In this document: positions 29,586-43,669 of the stretch, piece after piece
Numbering within the stretch: position 1 is the stretch's first letter
How the letters are laid out: the number at the start of each line of letters is the position of its first letter
Source of the DNA: Chrysomallon squamiferum
Lineage: Eukaryota; Mollusca; Gastropoda; Neomphalida; Peltospiridae
DNA: 64,000 nucleotides
Assembly (NCBI GenBank): GCA_012295275.1
Contig: CM022673.1
Location: forward strand, 20,412,913 to 20,476,912
Direction: 5' to 3'
Position numbers and translations under genes: made by a program
The notes under the pieces: generated by a model
What the model saw: only the letters and a program-made list of their open reading frames with translations
Databases searched by the model: none
Told to the model about the DNA's origin: nothing

Positions 29586-30679
29586 CTGATCAGTTCAGAA
29601 GTCAGAAGTCAGAAAACCCCCACTAAAAACGAATAAGAATAATTAAATATTAATAATAACATAAAAAATGTTTGGCAAACTACTACTAAAATAAAAAAAT
29701 AAAAAAATAAATAAACAACAATGAAATGGAAAATATATATAAATAGATATTCATTTCCATACCAACCGAAGATATTTCTTAATTATCGAATACATAAATT
29801 ATATTTAATTCTTCTAAAATCCTGAAAGCTTTGTATTAGTATCAGTAAAATTAATATAACTGCTAAAAGAGAAATTAATGAAACCAGAGATAAGGGGAAT
29901 AATCAAATGTCTTTGTTTTCTTACGAATTAACTCCCGTTTGGAATTATTCATTAACAAATGTTCATATATTGTTTTATTATTAAATGCATATATGTAGCT
30001 ATGTATGTATGCATGTATGTATATATGTATGTATGTATTTATGTCAGTGTGTATCATATATATAAAATTCTTATTTTATATGATTATAATTGTGTTTTAA
30101 GGTGTAATGGTATATTTAAGAATGATTATATCGTGGAATTTACTTCATCCCTACAAAAAAAAAAAAAAAAAAAATAAGTAAACAAATATTTACTTCATTA
30201 ACTACGATCTAATCCAATATATGTTATTTCCTAACTTCATGTTCACTATAGATACAAAAGCAACATATTCAATTGGAACAATTTCGATGCAAATTAAGTC
30301 AAATACTGAAAGTTACCTGAATGTTGACCTTCACTTTAAGATAATTCGTCTCGCCAAAGTTATCCTTTCTGATATCACAAGTGCCTATAATTTCGTTATT
30401 ACAGTAGGAGTTTTGTAAATTCGGAAACACACCAACATTTGGGTTTACCAAAGACACAAATTCTGAAGGCGTTCCGGACATGTTGTGACAGTAGATCTTG
30501 ACTCGTTGGTCTTGAAACACTTGCGGATAAATCCAGTATTCTCCATCACCGTATACATTCTTACATCGTTTGACTTCAGTACAAGACCGAATTGCTACAT
30601 AACACATTACTTTTAATATTTATCATCAGAGATTAAGATTTATGTATTATATGTGTATATATGTATGAAAGAATGTATA

Positions 30680-30735
<56 letters not shown>

Positions 30736-30955
30736 AATGTGTATGTCAGTATGTATGTTTACGTATTCATGAATATATATATATATATATAAAAATATAC
30801 GTATGTCAGATGACGTCAGATGCCGTTGACGAGTCATAATGTAGGGCACCCATTCGCCCGTATTATGTATGTATGTGTATGTGTGTGAGTTTGTGTGTAT
30901 GAATGTGTGTTTTTCTCTGTATGTGTACATATGTAGCTATCGTGTTTCTAAGTTG

Positions 30956-30997
<42 letters not shown>

Positions 30998-31487
30998 CTG
31001 TGACGAAGATGTATAATTTCATCTTTGTTTTGATATTGAAATCCGAGTGTCTGTAATTGTGTTTCAATGAATGTATGTTTTCTTCTATATTAACTGTAGA
31101 TAACTATACTAAATTACTAATTTTTATATTATACAAACGATTGCATATTGCTGGACTCCATTCTCCATTCACCAGACAAGTGAACTTGTTGTTGTAGTTG
31201 TTTGCTATGTAGCCGCCGATACAGTCGAATAGTAGCTGTGTTGCAGTTGGTGCAGGTGGCGCCACGCTGGTAATGAGATGGCCACTGGAAACTGTGGGTG
31301 ATGCAGAGCATTCTACAAAAACACGAAACGACTTTACTAATGAAAATAGTCATGTCAAACGTCATAACAGAACAGTTAAGTCAAACGAGATGGCTGGTAA
31401 AGGAATAGTTAGGTCAACTTGATGGCTGATAAATGAACAGTTAGAATAATAATAATAATAATGATAGTAATAATAATTATAGCAACA

Positions 31488-31537
<50 letters not shown>

Positions 31538-32102
31538 TAATAAAACTGACAAATGTTAGCCCGTTCAGTTATGTTTTCAATGATTATTATTTAATATGAC
31601 TAAGTAATATATTAATTAATAATTAGTGACAGCCAATCTACGACAGCATTTCGACAAAGGATAATTCTTCTCAGCCGATAAACCTAATGATTCACCGTCT
31701 GCTAAACAAATGTACTGATATCTGTTTTAGCTCTTTCCTTTATATTAGTGTTGTCAATTATACATTTTGTTTTAGCTTCATTAAATACAGACAAAACGCT
31801 GGTTGTAACATGAGAGCAACCGGACTTTAGTGGTATGAGCTGGCTATATAATCATCTCTACGTGAAGGAAAATATATATCTTTCTTCCATTACTAATACA
31901 TAAACTTAGCATAAGTATATGTTTATAGTGGATAGCCGGTATTATTTTTTGATACGAATTTACATACATTTTCTAAACCAAATAATTATAATAATAATAA
32001 ATTCAATAATTAATTAATAATAAATATGTCCTGAAATATTAGTAAGAAAAATATTCAGTAAAACAAAATACCAAACAGAAGAGGTATCGGAGCCTTTTAA
32101 CA

Positions 32103-32196
<94 letters not shown>

Positions 32197-32604
32197 AAAT
32201 CATAACTAAGACGAATTAAACCTGTAATACGATTTTAAAACTTATAATAATAATGACAGTATTCATAAACAAACAAAAATCTTCTCACCTGCCTTCTTTC
32301 TGTAGTAGACATTTCCAGCGCTCAGTTCTGAACCTTCAGACGACACGTAGATTTTCGAATTGAGCCGGCAAGTCTTGCTGTTTTTGTTGTAAAAGAAAGA
32401 GGTGCAATTGGTGTAAAACGTGCTACACTTTATAGAACATTCTCCTGCATTTACAACGTTTGTTTTCACAGCCAAATTTCCATCAGATATTTTAACATCT
32501 GAATAATCTGGGTCTTTGATAAACAGAATGTTGTCTTCGCAAACGGAGGCCTCTGTAGAAAAAAATAAACTTTGAATAAAAACGACAGGTATGAAAAGAT
32601 ACAT
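28338..32604 (-). CDS. Secreted PAN-CCP-GON protein, five-exon gene
   Basis: Five exons on the - strand (32604-32289, 31312-31139, 30594-30317, 29280-29101, 28493-28338) total 1104 bases and join in phases 1, 1, 0, 0 into 367 codons plus TAA. Residues 1-20 are a likely signal peptide (MYLFIPVVFIQSLFFSTEAS). Residues 22-105 are a PAN/apple module, 107-163 a CCP/sushi module with four cysteines, and about 165-367 a full-length GON domain (about 203 residues, the usual size). PAN and CCP are extracellular binding modules. GON is known from the C-terminus of ADAMTS9/20, but here there is no metalloprotease or thrombospondin repeat. The likely product is a small secreted binding protein; its target is unknown. 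Start chosen at 32604 because it gives an in-frame hydrophobic leader; alternatively the acceptor at 32558-32553 joins a remote first exon. Gene name not recognised. Confidence 0.85.
28515..28591. repeat. (GA)n microsatellite in intron 4
   Basis: About 77 bases of GA repeat starting about 20 bases upstream of the exon 5 acceptor. This is close enough that length changes could affect branch-point spacing. Confidence 0.95.
28812..28873. repeat. (TTA)n tract in intron 4
   Basis: About 62 bases of perfect TTA repeat. Confidence 0.95.
29101..29280 (-). CDS. Exon 4: GON domain middle part
   Basis: 180 bases, phase 0 at both ends, acceptor TTTTTCCAG before ACAATGG, donor GTAAAT. Encodes 60 residues from TMEII through EANDCYAIH to SCGPKGTFTIDVSGTGLQID. 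The G-DCY...C-G-F-I-L-GTGL pattern is the strongest GON signature in the gene. Confidence 0.9.
29491..29582. repeat. (TTA)n tract in intron 3
   Basis: About 92 bases of perfect TTA repeat within the intron between GON exons 1 and 2. Confidence 0.95.
30317..30594 (-). CDS. Exon 3: GON domain N-terminal part
   Basis: 278 bases, entering in phase 1 and leaving in phase 0 (donor GTAACT at 30316). Encodes SCTEVKRC, DGEYWIYPQ, VKIYCHNMSGTPSEFVSL, then NSYCNNEIIGTCDIR and YLKVKVNIQ. The DGEY-YP...V-YC-M-P-E-F-L pattern is the standard opening of GON domains. Confidence 0.9.
30681..30995. repeat. TA, GTAT and GT microsatellites in intron 2
   Basis: TA repeats at about 30681-30732 and 30774-30791, and GT repeats at 30959-30995. 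No exon in this stretch. Confidence 0.85.
31139..31312 (-). CDS. Exon 2: CCP/sushi module
   Basis: 174 bases, phase 1 at both ends. Joined to exon 1 it reads KA-E-CSASPTVSSG; the last codons are WSPAIC-N. Four cysteines, a G-Y motif after the second and W between the third and fourth fit a sushi domain of 57 residues. Donor GTTTGT is chosen because the other nearby GT would bring a stop at the start of exon 3. Phase 1-1 symmetry is typical of shuffled extracellular modules. Confidence 0.8.
31498..31535. repeat. (AAT)n tract in intron 1
   Basis: AAT repeat. The rest of intron 1 (31540-32288) matches 1-682 and includes the TC tract at 32105-32193. Confidence 0.9.
32105..32193. repeat. (TC)n microsatellite in intron 1
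   Basis: About 89 bases of TC repeat, homologous to 512-588 and slightly longer. Confidence 0.97.
32289..32604 (-). CDS. Exon 1: signal peptide and PAN/apple module
   Basis: 316 bases coding 105 residues plus one base. The hydrophobic run LFIPVVFIQSLFF is followed by STEAS-VC. The PAN module has cysteines at about 22, 56, 60, 67 and 79 (VCED, ECSIKC, TNC, KTC). Donor GTGAGA at 32288. The start ATG is conserved at 10156 (MYLLIPV, in frame) but is out of frame at the 683-946 copy. Confidence 0.75.
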
Positions 32605-32760
32605 ATTTCAGAAGGTGCGCAGTTAGCTGATTTGTGGTAAATGTCAACTGTGTGTGATTTCTGACTGCTCAGACGTGCAACAAATCGACTGCTTAGAGAA
32701 TCGATTTAATAATAAATATTTCATTTACGCATTTTTTTCCTATTGTTATAAGTTCACATC
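32605..32760 (-). promoter_or_regulatory. Candidate promoter/5' UTR of the PAN-CCP-GON gene
   Basis: Directly upstream of the start, the - strand has an AT-rich TATTTATTATTAAATC stretch (about 32724-32706), followed by an AGCAGTCAGAAATCACAC block. The same order occurs upstream of the other PAN copies (1040-1115, 10165-10275, and partly 33898-33945). Conservation may simply reflect duplication; there is no classical TATAAA. Confidence 0.3.
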
Positions 32761-33847
<1,087 letters not shown>

Positions 33848-33897
33848 TGGGTCTTTGATAAACAGAATGTTGTTTTCGCAAACGGAGGCCTCTGTAG
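33848..33897 (-). pseudogene. Scrap of PAN exon 5' end
   Basis: About 44 bases of the PAN exon start (VCENNILFIKDP on the - strand) plus its CTACAG acceptor, joined directly to flank that normally lies about 115 bases further upstream (ACGTACAACAAAT). It marks the junction of a tandem duplication of the flank. Confidence 0.75.
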
Positions 33898-34847
33898 ACG
33901 TACAACAAATTGACTGCTTAGAGACATCGATTTAATAATAAATATTTCATTTATGCATTTTTTATCCCATTGTTTTACATTTACTTCTACATTAATGGTT
34001 CTATGAAAGGTATTAAAATAACAGTTAAGATCAAAATAATAACGTGCTCGATATGGCTAATCTGTTGCAGTAATCTTTTCTTTATTGAAATATAGAATTA
34101 GTTATAAAAAATTTAATTACAAAATACTAAACAAAAATATGTTTAAAATAATGAAAGTAAACAGTAATATATTATTAAATAATAGAGGTATGACATTTTC
34201 AGTTTTTATTAATGATAATAATAATAATAATAATAGTAATAATAATAATAATAATATTTATTTATTTAATTATTTATTTTTGTATTTGATTTTATTCATC
34301 TTTCCCCTAAACAAATGAATAATGTTTTCTGAATAACAGAGACAAATGCATTGTAACTGTATATCAATTAAGGTAAACGCGTTTTTATTAATGTGTTTTA
34401 GTGTTGCGATTTCTTTCTTTTTCTTTGTTTCATTTATTTAGTTAGTTTTTAACTTTTTCAGATGAATAGTCATTATCAGTAAAATTTAAAACATAAAAAA
34501 ATAAAAAAAATAAATAAGTAAATAAATTCGTAAGTAAACTGAATTGAAGACGCGAAGATTAAGAAAACTTTTTAAATCAACAACAAAATCAACAGCAAAC
34601 AAACAAACGAAACGAAACACTGAAATACTCATTAAGTATTTAGTTTTTTCTCGGGTATAAACTGTGTGACCCAGTTAAAGTTCATTTACCATCTTATTTC
34701 CAGTCACTCATGAAAACCAGTATTTTGTGTCTAGAGACTAGAAAAAAACTCTAGAATTATTTATACACTGCATAAGAAGCAGGAAGAGAAAACTGATATT
34801 TAAAAATATGTAAAAACCTTGATGTGTTAAAAACAAACAAATAAAAA

Positions 34848-34889
<42 letters not shown>

Positions 34890-35855
34890 GATAACAAAAA
34901 GGAATACAGAAAAAACATAAATAAATAAAAGAAGCGAAATATAACAGCAGTAATCAAACAACACACACTCATCCAAACACACATAAAAAAAACATGATTA
35001 TGGAAACGTAATCAACAACAGGGAAAAGAGAATAGCAACAGAACAAAACAACGAAAACAAAACAACAACAATAACAAATAATTTAAAAAACAACAACATT
35101 AAAATAAATAAAAACAAAAAAACAAAACAATAACCACTTTACTAGTAACAATAATGTGTTTCTGACATGAATCTCTCTCTCTCTCTGTAAATATATATAT
35201 CTGTCTTTATATTTATTATTCATTCGGTTATTCAGTATTAATTTATTTCACATTCATTCACTCTTTATTCACATTCATTCACAATACCAGGCGTCGCAAG
35301 AGGGACAACAGTAAAAGAACTAAAGTGTTGCAGAATGTAGTTGCATTAATAAATTACTGAATCGTCTCTCTGGGGATGATACACTTTAACTGTTGTTAAT
35401 AACCTATTTACTGAACTGAACACGTTTGTCTATCTGAAGGTTAAAATATATTATTGTCTGTGGTGTTATGAACAAAATTGATTACTTTTTACATTGGTGA
35501 ATATGCAGAGCGTTACAAACAATTATACGCGCTTATTAAATGCTAGAATTCTGTTTCGTTTTGTATATTTGTTAATTCGAAAGGTATCAGGATTCTAATG
35601 AACACTTATGTTTATTCAGTACCAGGCGAATAACAGCAGCAAAACTATCGACTTTCATTGTAATATTCATGTTTGGTAATTTCATGCAGAGCGCAGAATG
35701 AGAAAAAATAAAAACATTCTGGAATCATACGAATCATCCGATTATATTTTATACACGTATCATTATTTTACAACAATTTTAATATTTTTCATAGGTATTT
35801 ATAGATTTACTGCTTTATTCAACATCTATAGTTATAAGGTATAATAATATGCTAC

Positions 35856-35894
<39 letters not shown>

Positions 35895-35924
35895 ATAGCT
35901 ACATATATATATAGGAACCATGCC
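33898..35924. repeat. Second tandem copy of the PAN upstream flank
   Basis: Almost identical to 1068 onward, more so than to the adjacent copy at 32660. Includes AAT tracts (34215-34253, 34849-34888), a short TC run (35170) and a TA run (35863-35890). No gene. Confidence 0.75.
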
Positions 35925-36260
35925 ATGGCTCCAAAAAGGGGTTGTGCAAAACGTTAATTCACAGAGTCAGTATTGATAATGTAAATTTCATCCCAGACAT
36001 GTTCAGTTGGCGAGAGATCTTGAGAAGACTCTTACAGCACGTGCAATATCTAGGCGGGCGTTATACAGCTGTAACACGATGTTAAGTCCCTGGGCTTGAA
36101 CAAAGAGTAGGACCGAAAGTCGAATGATGTCATTTCGGTAGCGAATACTAGCCAAACTGGGTCCATCCGTGATTTATCATAGCATCTCAAACCATCACAC
36201 TTCCGCCTCAAAACGGCTGACGTTAAATAATGCAAGCGTCGACAAACCTGTCCCCTTGAC
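35925..36260 (-). mobile_element. Second copy of degenerate Tc1-like fragment
   Basis: Aligns with 11630-12130 but lacks internal pieces. Keeps ACCATGCCATGGCTC at the left end and the ACCATCACACTTCCGCCTC block (GGSVMV on the - strand). Inactive. Confidence 0.65.
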
Positions 36261-36550
36261 GTCAACATTATAAATGAAACAACCGAATATTGTTATGTTG
36301 TTGAGATGAATCAAATGTGGACAGCATGCCTGTTGTTGATAACGTTTCCATAAAGAGTTTTTGAGTTTCGGTGTTTATGCTTGCAGCATATCAACGATAT
36401 GAAGATATTGGTTTTCAGAAAGATGTGGCAGGACGTAATCTTCGAATTCTCTTAAACAGACGAGTTTTTCAGAGCTGCAGAAGTTTTAGCATCCATTGTG
36501 TGATTTTCATTTTCAAAAACAACGTGTGTGACTATCATGTGAACCCAACA

Positions 36551-37600
36551 TTACAAGTCACGTCTTTGCGGGTGCTTGTTCCTGGTAATGTGGTTCAGTA
36601 TCTGCTTCTGTGTACAGTCATCTAAAGTCTGAGATTGCACAGGCGATTGCCCGTTCGTTGCTGGGTTAACTCTTTCGGGTGGAGTTACCAGTGTGATACC
36701 TTGTCTTTCAGGCTGCAACGCAAAATCGTCACTCCTTATATGAGCAATATGTCTACGCCATACAATACCAGGCGTAACTGATACCTTTCTACAACAGACG
36801 AGCAAAGTTATCTGTTCATCAAGGATGTCTGACATGGGGAATTCGAGTTATCATTTCTCAGCATCTTCCAGCAAAATTCTTGGAAGAATTACATGAAAGA
36901 CATTTAGGTATCTGCAAGAAGAAAACATTGGGTCGAAGTTATGTTTGATGGCCAGACATTGGTGAAGAACTTGAAAACGTTTCTAAGCGTTTTCTGGTTA
37001 TCAATAGAACAAATACATACCAGCGGAATCATTTGTTCGGCCATGGGAATGTCTGCAACGTATATGCAGATTTCGCAGATTTGTGCAATCTTTGAAACAA
37101 GTATTACGTGCTTCAAGATCAAGTAACGGTTCGATTTTGCCAAGACAGTCATAAAATTCCTTCTAGCCTATCGAAGGACTCCGCAAATAACAACCAATGA
37201 AACATCGGCAAAACTGATCATGGGTCATAAATTGAATATACAGTAGAACTATGAAAAGACGAGCTGAGACAGTAGAAGAAACAAGACGGAAGCGATCTAC
37301 AACCAGCTCCTGAATAAGCTAGAAAAAGTGAAGGACACACTGAATCCGCAAATGGTCATGATAAATTTCGAAATTGCATCTAAAAATGCATTCAACTGTA
37401 CTGTGACTGGATGCTTCTTTCATTTGAGCCAATGCATTTATGGACGTTTATAAACTTCTTAAAGCGTGAACAAGTAATGAATGAAGTGGAAATAAACCAG
37501 ATTGTAGACGGGGAAGCACCTCAACCACTTCGTCAAAAATACCAAGACGCTTCATTGCGTTGTTGAGACTGGTCAGACTCCGTTAAAACCGACACGTCAT
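36551..37600. mobile_element. Second copy of scrambled Gypsy-type remnant
   Basis: The - strand at 36835-36640 has the integrase tail (VTPGIVWRRHIAHIRSDD). The + strand from about 36880 has the H2C2 region, now more broken, and about 37150-37240 holds the core-end stretch. It shares the tail inversion with 12532-13560, so the rearrangement predates the segmental duplication. Confidence 0.6.
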
Positions 37601-38070
37601 GGGCTATTTGTTTGGAATTGCACACAACATAAAAGTGTGTAAACTGAAAATGTTAATGAACTCCTGTAAGAAGTGACTTAGTATACAATGTTATATTTTA
37701 ACCTGTACATGTGAATGAACTGTTGCTGTACAAAGTTTTACTATAGAACAATGGTCAGACTGATATGAATTTCATTTTATTTGAGGTCTATTATTTTTTG
37801 AAAAAATCTTGTCCTTATACATGTATATAAATCGTTATGCCTGAAAATCATTATTGGAAGAAAAACGGTGCAAGTTGTCCGGAAGTTGTGACAGGCCTAA
37901 CGAGCAACTGCGAGCATAAGGGAGATAATAAATATAAACTTGATAACATTCGGATTTGCTCGATTTAATTCCCTTAGAAATAATAACTCCAAGAAATTAT
38001 TGATATAACAAATTATAATACTGTTTTAGTGTTGCTTTAAAATTTTGTATCAGTGGCGAAGACAAAAATA

Positions 38071-38071
<1 letters not shown>
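37601..38071. other. Spacer, no gene seen
   Basis: Matches 13561-13945 of the first copy. No coding signal. Confidence 0.6.

Positions 38072-38134
<63 letters not shown>
38072..38134. repeat. (TTA)n tract
   Basis: About 63 bases of perfect repeat; the counterpart in the first copy is a GTA repeat at 13949-14028. Confidence 0.95.
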
Positions 38135-38213
38135 GTGGCTGAAATTGTTGTTTTTGTCGTGCAAATGCATGTACCACATCTTCTGATAACTAATCTTCAG
38201 TTATGATTATAAT

Positions 38214-38246
<33 letters not shown>

Positions 38247-38248
38247 TT

Positions 38249-38338
38249 ATTGCTAATATAACTCCTGGGAAGTCTCTGTGTATGTCTGTATCTCCACACA
38301 CACATACATACAGACTTCCCAGGAGTTATATTAGCAAT
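38249..38338. repeat. Perfect 27-bp inverted repeat (hairpin)
   Basis: Left arm 38249-38275 (ATTGCTAATATAACTCC and onward) and right arm 38312-38338 are exact reverse complements. The 36-base loop itself has GTGTATGT/ACATACAT complementarity. It is preceded by a GT tract. The homologous site near 14115-14135 lacks the hairpin. Confidence 0.9.
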
Positions 38339-38610
38339 ACTTAATCAAAAAGATCGGAAATGACTACTAAAAACACTACTTTTTTATTTTTTAAAAATAG
38401 TCATCGAAATCTGTTATTGAAAATGTCTCAAAAATATATCTTTTGAGATTTTGTTTTGTGTTTTTATCGTTAGAATATATCTGAACTATTTTGTGTGCAA
38501 TTAGACCAGTAATGTATTCATAGACCGTGTTTAACTGTTTTCGTGTAAATAAAATAAAATAAATAAAAATAGAATAAAATAAAATAAAAAAAATATATAT
38601 ATATATATAT

Positions 38611-39440
38611 ACTGTGCCAAATAAGTTTAGCAATTACGTACAAGATATGATATACAGACAACCTAATTGGATGTTTAATTTATTTGTACCCATTATTTGG
38701 CTGAATGTAACCAGCAGTAATACGTTGTCACGGTGTCATCGTCGTTTCTTTAATGTCACCTGATGAAACGGAGGGCTACATCTACCAAAATGGCGAGACA
38801 GGCTCACCAGTCAGTTTGTGCACCAGCGGCATTGATGACAGCAGTACATCGTCGTCTCATGCTTCTAATGAGAGTATTAATATCAGTAACTGTGTTCCAT
38901 TCTCGGTTCAAAGCAATTTCCAGGACATGGACATTAAGATAGGAGGATGGTTTTTGCGTAACCTACGGCCCAGTAGGAGCTATGCATGCTCAATTGGGGA
39001 CAAGTCAGGGGACTCCGATAGCCAGTTCAACACTTGGATGGGTTCCCGTTGAAGGGCGACGTGCTTGTAATCAGCAGCATGAAGACGGATACGAACAGTT
39101 TGAGCATGAATTCTAGTACCTGGTAGTCTGCTGCAATGTACGAGCTAAACGTGGAGCACTTTCCAACCTGTGACGTCACTAAATATATATCTTCCTTTGG
39201 AACATTTAATCGCGGTCTACCAGAACGTGGTCGATCTCGCACTCGCCCAGTTTGGTGTACGCGTCATCGGAGTCGTGATCCATACATTCGTGTATGCGTT
39301 GGCCGGCGTTAAGGCGTCCCATTGCTTCATGACACTGATTTTCCGACAATCCTGGACGGCGACCCATTATAACGGGATAAATTCTTCCTTTTGTGTTTGG
39401 ACAATGTTGTTTCAGTGCTTTCATATAGTGCATGATTTGT
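38611..39440 (-). mobile_element. Internally deleted Tc1-type element, second copy
   Basis: The left terminus ACTGTGCCAAATAAGTTTAG begins at 38611. Relative to 14291-15775 it lacks about 400 bases of the transposase core (join near 39050) and the right end with its inverted repeat (join near 39415). The N-terminal helix-turn-helix region (MGRRPGLSENQCHEAMGRLN, about 39356 leftward) and DRPRSGRPRLN are easier to read here than in the longer copy. Inactive. Confidence 0.75.
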
Positions 39441-39935
39441 TCTGCAAGGAAATGTTGTGACATCAAGATCTATAGCTGTTTTCACGTAGTTAGGAAAACA
39501 GAGACACACACACACAGCGACACAGACACAGATATACATAAATATGTATATAAATTTGAAATTAACCACTTAATATCAGTACCTTTGAATTAGTATTATT
39601 AGTAGTAGTAGTAGTAGAAATGGTAGTATTAGTAGTAGTAGTAGTAGTGATAACGGTAATAGTAATGGCACCAGTAGTATTAGTTGTTGTTGTAGAAGTA
39701 GTATTAGTAGTGGTACGATTAGTTGCTGTAGTAGAGTTAAGATTCATGTGGAGTGTGTTAAATTTGATTTATTATTTTCCATGGCTAAACTTGAATATAA
39801 ACAAGACATGTAAATGAATGTATAGATTTGTGTAAATAATCGACTCCACGATGAAGTGAGATTTCATATTAATTGGTATAAGTTAGTACTATTGTTAGGT
39901 GATTCTCTATTGTTTTTATTTCTTTTTGTTTTAAG
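39441..39935. other. Spacer with TAG microsatellites
   Basis: No gene. Interrupted TAG/GTA repeats at about 39600-39735. Pairs with 15980-16270. Confidence 0.65.
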
Positions 39936-40999
<1,064 letters not shown>

Positions 41000-43669
41000 C
41001 AAAGTTGTTATAATCGTTAATATTTTCTAGATTTTCACTGGTTTTACATGAAACAATCGGTGATATTGCACACACACACACACACCCACACACACACACA
41101 CACACACGTATGCATCCAAACAATTAAAAAACAAATATTTTAACGAATTTTATTAACATTTTATTATAACTTGTTGTTATCAAAACCAGATGATAAGACG
41201 TAGATGATTTTGGTTATAGTTTGCAGAATGGGTTTAATAATTACGGACAGGTCAAATATTTTATTGATGTAATTATATTTTTATTACAGTTTCATTCCTT
41301 CAGACGCAAGACCTGCATGTCTAGAAATGTAGACAAACTGAACGAAAAAGAATATAGAGAAGAGAGAATGCGACATCGTATTTAAATGCAAACGCAAATA
41401 TGTAATAAGAAAACTCTGTCGTTAGTATAGAGATTTAGTTCAGTATTTTGCACATACGAATCACAAGAGTGGCACCTTTCTCTTTTGTCTCACATTTAAT
41501 AGCTATTTTATTTCTCTTAATAACTGGAGGGGTTTTTCTCTTCTTTGTTCGTAACCTTTTAGTGTGGATTATCTAAAAAAGACAGCCATTTTGTTTCACT
41601 CTATCTAATTTACAACAAGTTCGTATTTTTAGTTAAATTCAGTCTAAAATATTATCTGTTAATTCGTGTTACTGTGACTGCATTGCTGCACCAGTGTTTA
41701 ATGATAATTCTAGTATCACAATGTTGTTGTGTTGTTTTGTTGTTGTTTTTCTTTTCTTTTTTTATTAAGAAATCGATGAAATACGGCATCATTAAATTTA
41801 TACAGAGGTAATGAAATGTGCCGAGTAATAAAAAAAAGAATAGGTCATCGGTTTTCCAGGTCGAAGATTGAAGGAAACTATAAATAATATTCCATAACTG
41901 ACCCAGATTTATTACTTAATTGTAAAATATGTGGTAAAGAATCTGAGCTAACCATGATAACAATTATCTCATTCCCGCTCTTTTCTTGCCGTTATCTTGT
42001 CATTAGTGATTCTGTTCTACTCCTTTATTTAGACTTTTTTTTTTTTATTAACCAAAAAGTATATTTGTTTCAAGAGTATCTTGGAAATTAGCAGTAAATA
42101 TTTGTATATACTCTAAATACATCAAAATGACGTTATGTTTATCTTTTTGGCTAATAACGATATATTTTCGTACTGGCAACAATACCTTTCCGATAAACTC
42201 ATAAGACTTTAGTCTATACAAATATTATATATAAAATATTCTGTGGTAATACGAAAAGAAGTCTGCTGACATACGAATAATAATAATAATAGTAATAATA
42301 ATAATAATAATAAAGAAAATAAACCTTCCTGCCCACCTCATCAAATTTCACATCTAAAAGTTTCCCAAATGATCTAAAAAAGAGGATTATGTTTTTAATA
42401 CTCACTAAATTGTCTGGGTTATTTTATGTTGTCAATGAGGTGCATGGACACTTACAGATGGAGTGAAAAAATATCTTCACGCTATATATGAAGAGATAAA
42501 CAAACTCCTTGTTTTCGCTATCATGAAGAACCTGGGATCTCTATACGGTGATAACTTCATCTATACTGACGGTACTTTCATCCACACGACTATATCTACA
42601 GACCTACACATATCTACAGACCTTAGAAGAGCCTGGAGAAACACATCAGCAAAATGTCTGAACAGCAGAACTAAAGAAGATATCTCTTCTAGGATCAGCA
42701 CAAAAATTAAGCTAAGGAGGGTTCTCTCTATCCAATAATTATTCTTTGTGCCCTAGGTCCATGGGTTATTTACCACTGTAAATGATACTAAGGCTACTAC
42801 TATTACTGCTACTACTCCAGTTACAACTATTAGTACTAAATAAACTAATATATATTTATATTATGTATGTATGTATGTATATAAAGCATGATCGAAAAAT
42901 AGAACTGTTAACAAATTAAACTGCTACAAAGTAAATAAATATATTAATAACGTAGATTTCTTACAGTTATGTACATACAGAGATATATATAAAATCACTA
43001 AATGGAAAGCATAATCTATTTCATAAAAATATATAATTGTTTTCATAGAAGTATATAATACATGCCATAGACGTATATAATACGTACATTCATATAAGTA
43101 CATAATAAAGTTAGACAATAATATAAACCGCATATGTGTATTAAAAAAAACATTCATTTATTTTTGTTTTTATTAGCTATTCGTGATTCATCTGTATCGA
43201 GATTTTTGTATAATTTTTACTTTTCAAAGTAATTATCTGACACTATTGATTTCTTGGTGAAAAAGAAAGCCTGTTACTTCGACATCTGACAAGACACATA
43301 ACTTGATGCAATTTTATATTTAAAATAAAAGAAAGATGCAATAACGATTACCAAAAAGATAGTCTTTAATCAGAGTTTGACCTTAGAATTAGTTCTGTAG
43401 GCAGGATGTTATTTTAAAAAATATATACAATTAATACTTTTGATTATGAAGTGATTTTTAAACTGTAAAATGATACTGAGTCAATGATTTCACTGTTTCT
43501 CTTAGAGAGAGAGATTGTGTGTGTGTGTGTCTCTGTATGTTTCTTCATATGTGTGTGGCCAGCTGACTAAGCTACATGTACATTAAACAATGACATGAAT
43601 AAAATAAATGTAACAAATGATAATGAGCATAATTGTTATGCCATAAACAAATTATCTAATTTTTATTGA
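41000..43669. repeat. Duplicated flank, no gene recognised
   Basis: Pairs with 17191-20010. CA tract at 41070-41106 and AAT tract at about 42278-42312. The open frame at 42463-42738 is not preserved in the duplicate at 18820-19260, so I reject it as a gene. Confidence 0.65.

Noticed and set aside
32264-32288. Read-through of the PAN exon into the intron (GEKIFVCL tail) as a short PAN-only protein
   Set aside because: A consensus donor GTGAGA lies at the end of the domain, and the phase-1 junction to the CCP exon fits exactly.
42463-42738. 91-codon frame starting MKKYLHAIYEEINK
   Set aside because: The duplicated segment at 18820-19260 does not keep the frame, and no similarity is recognised.
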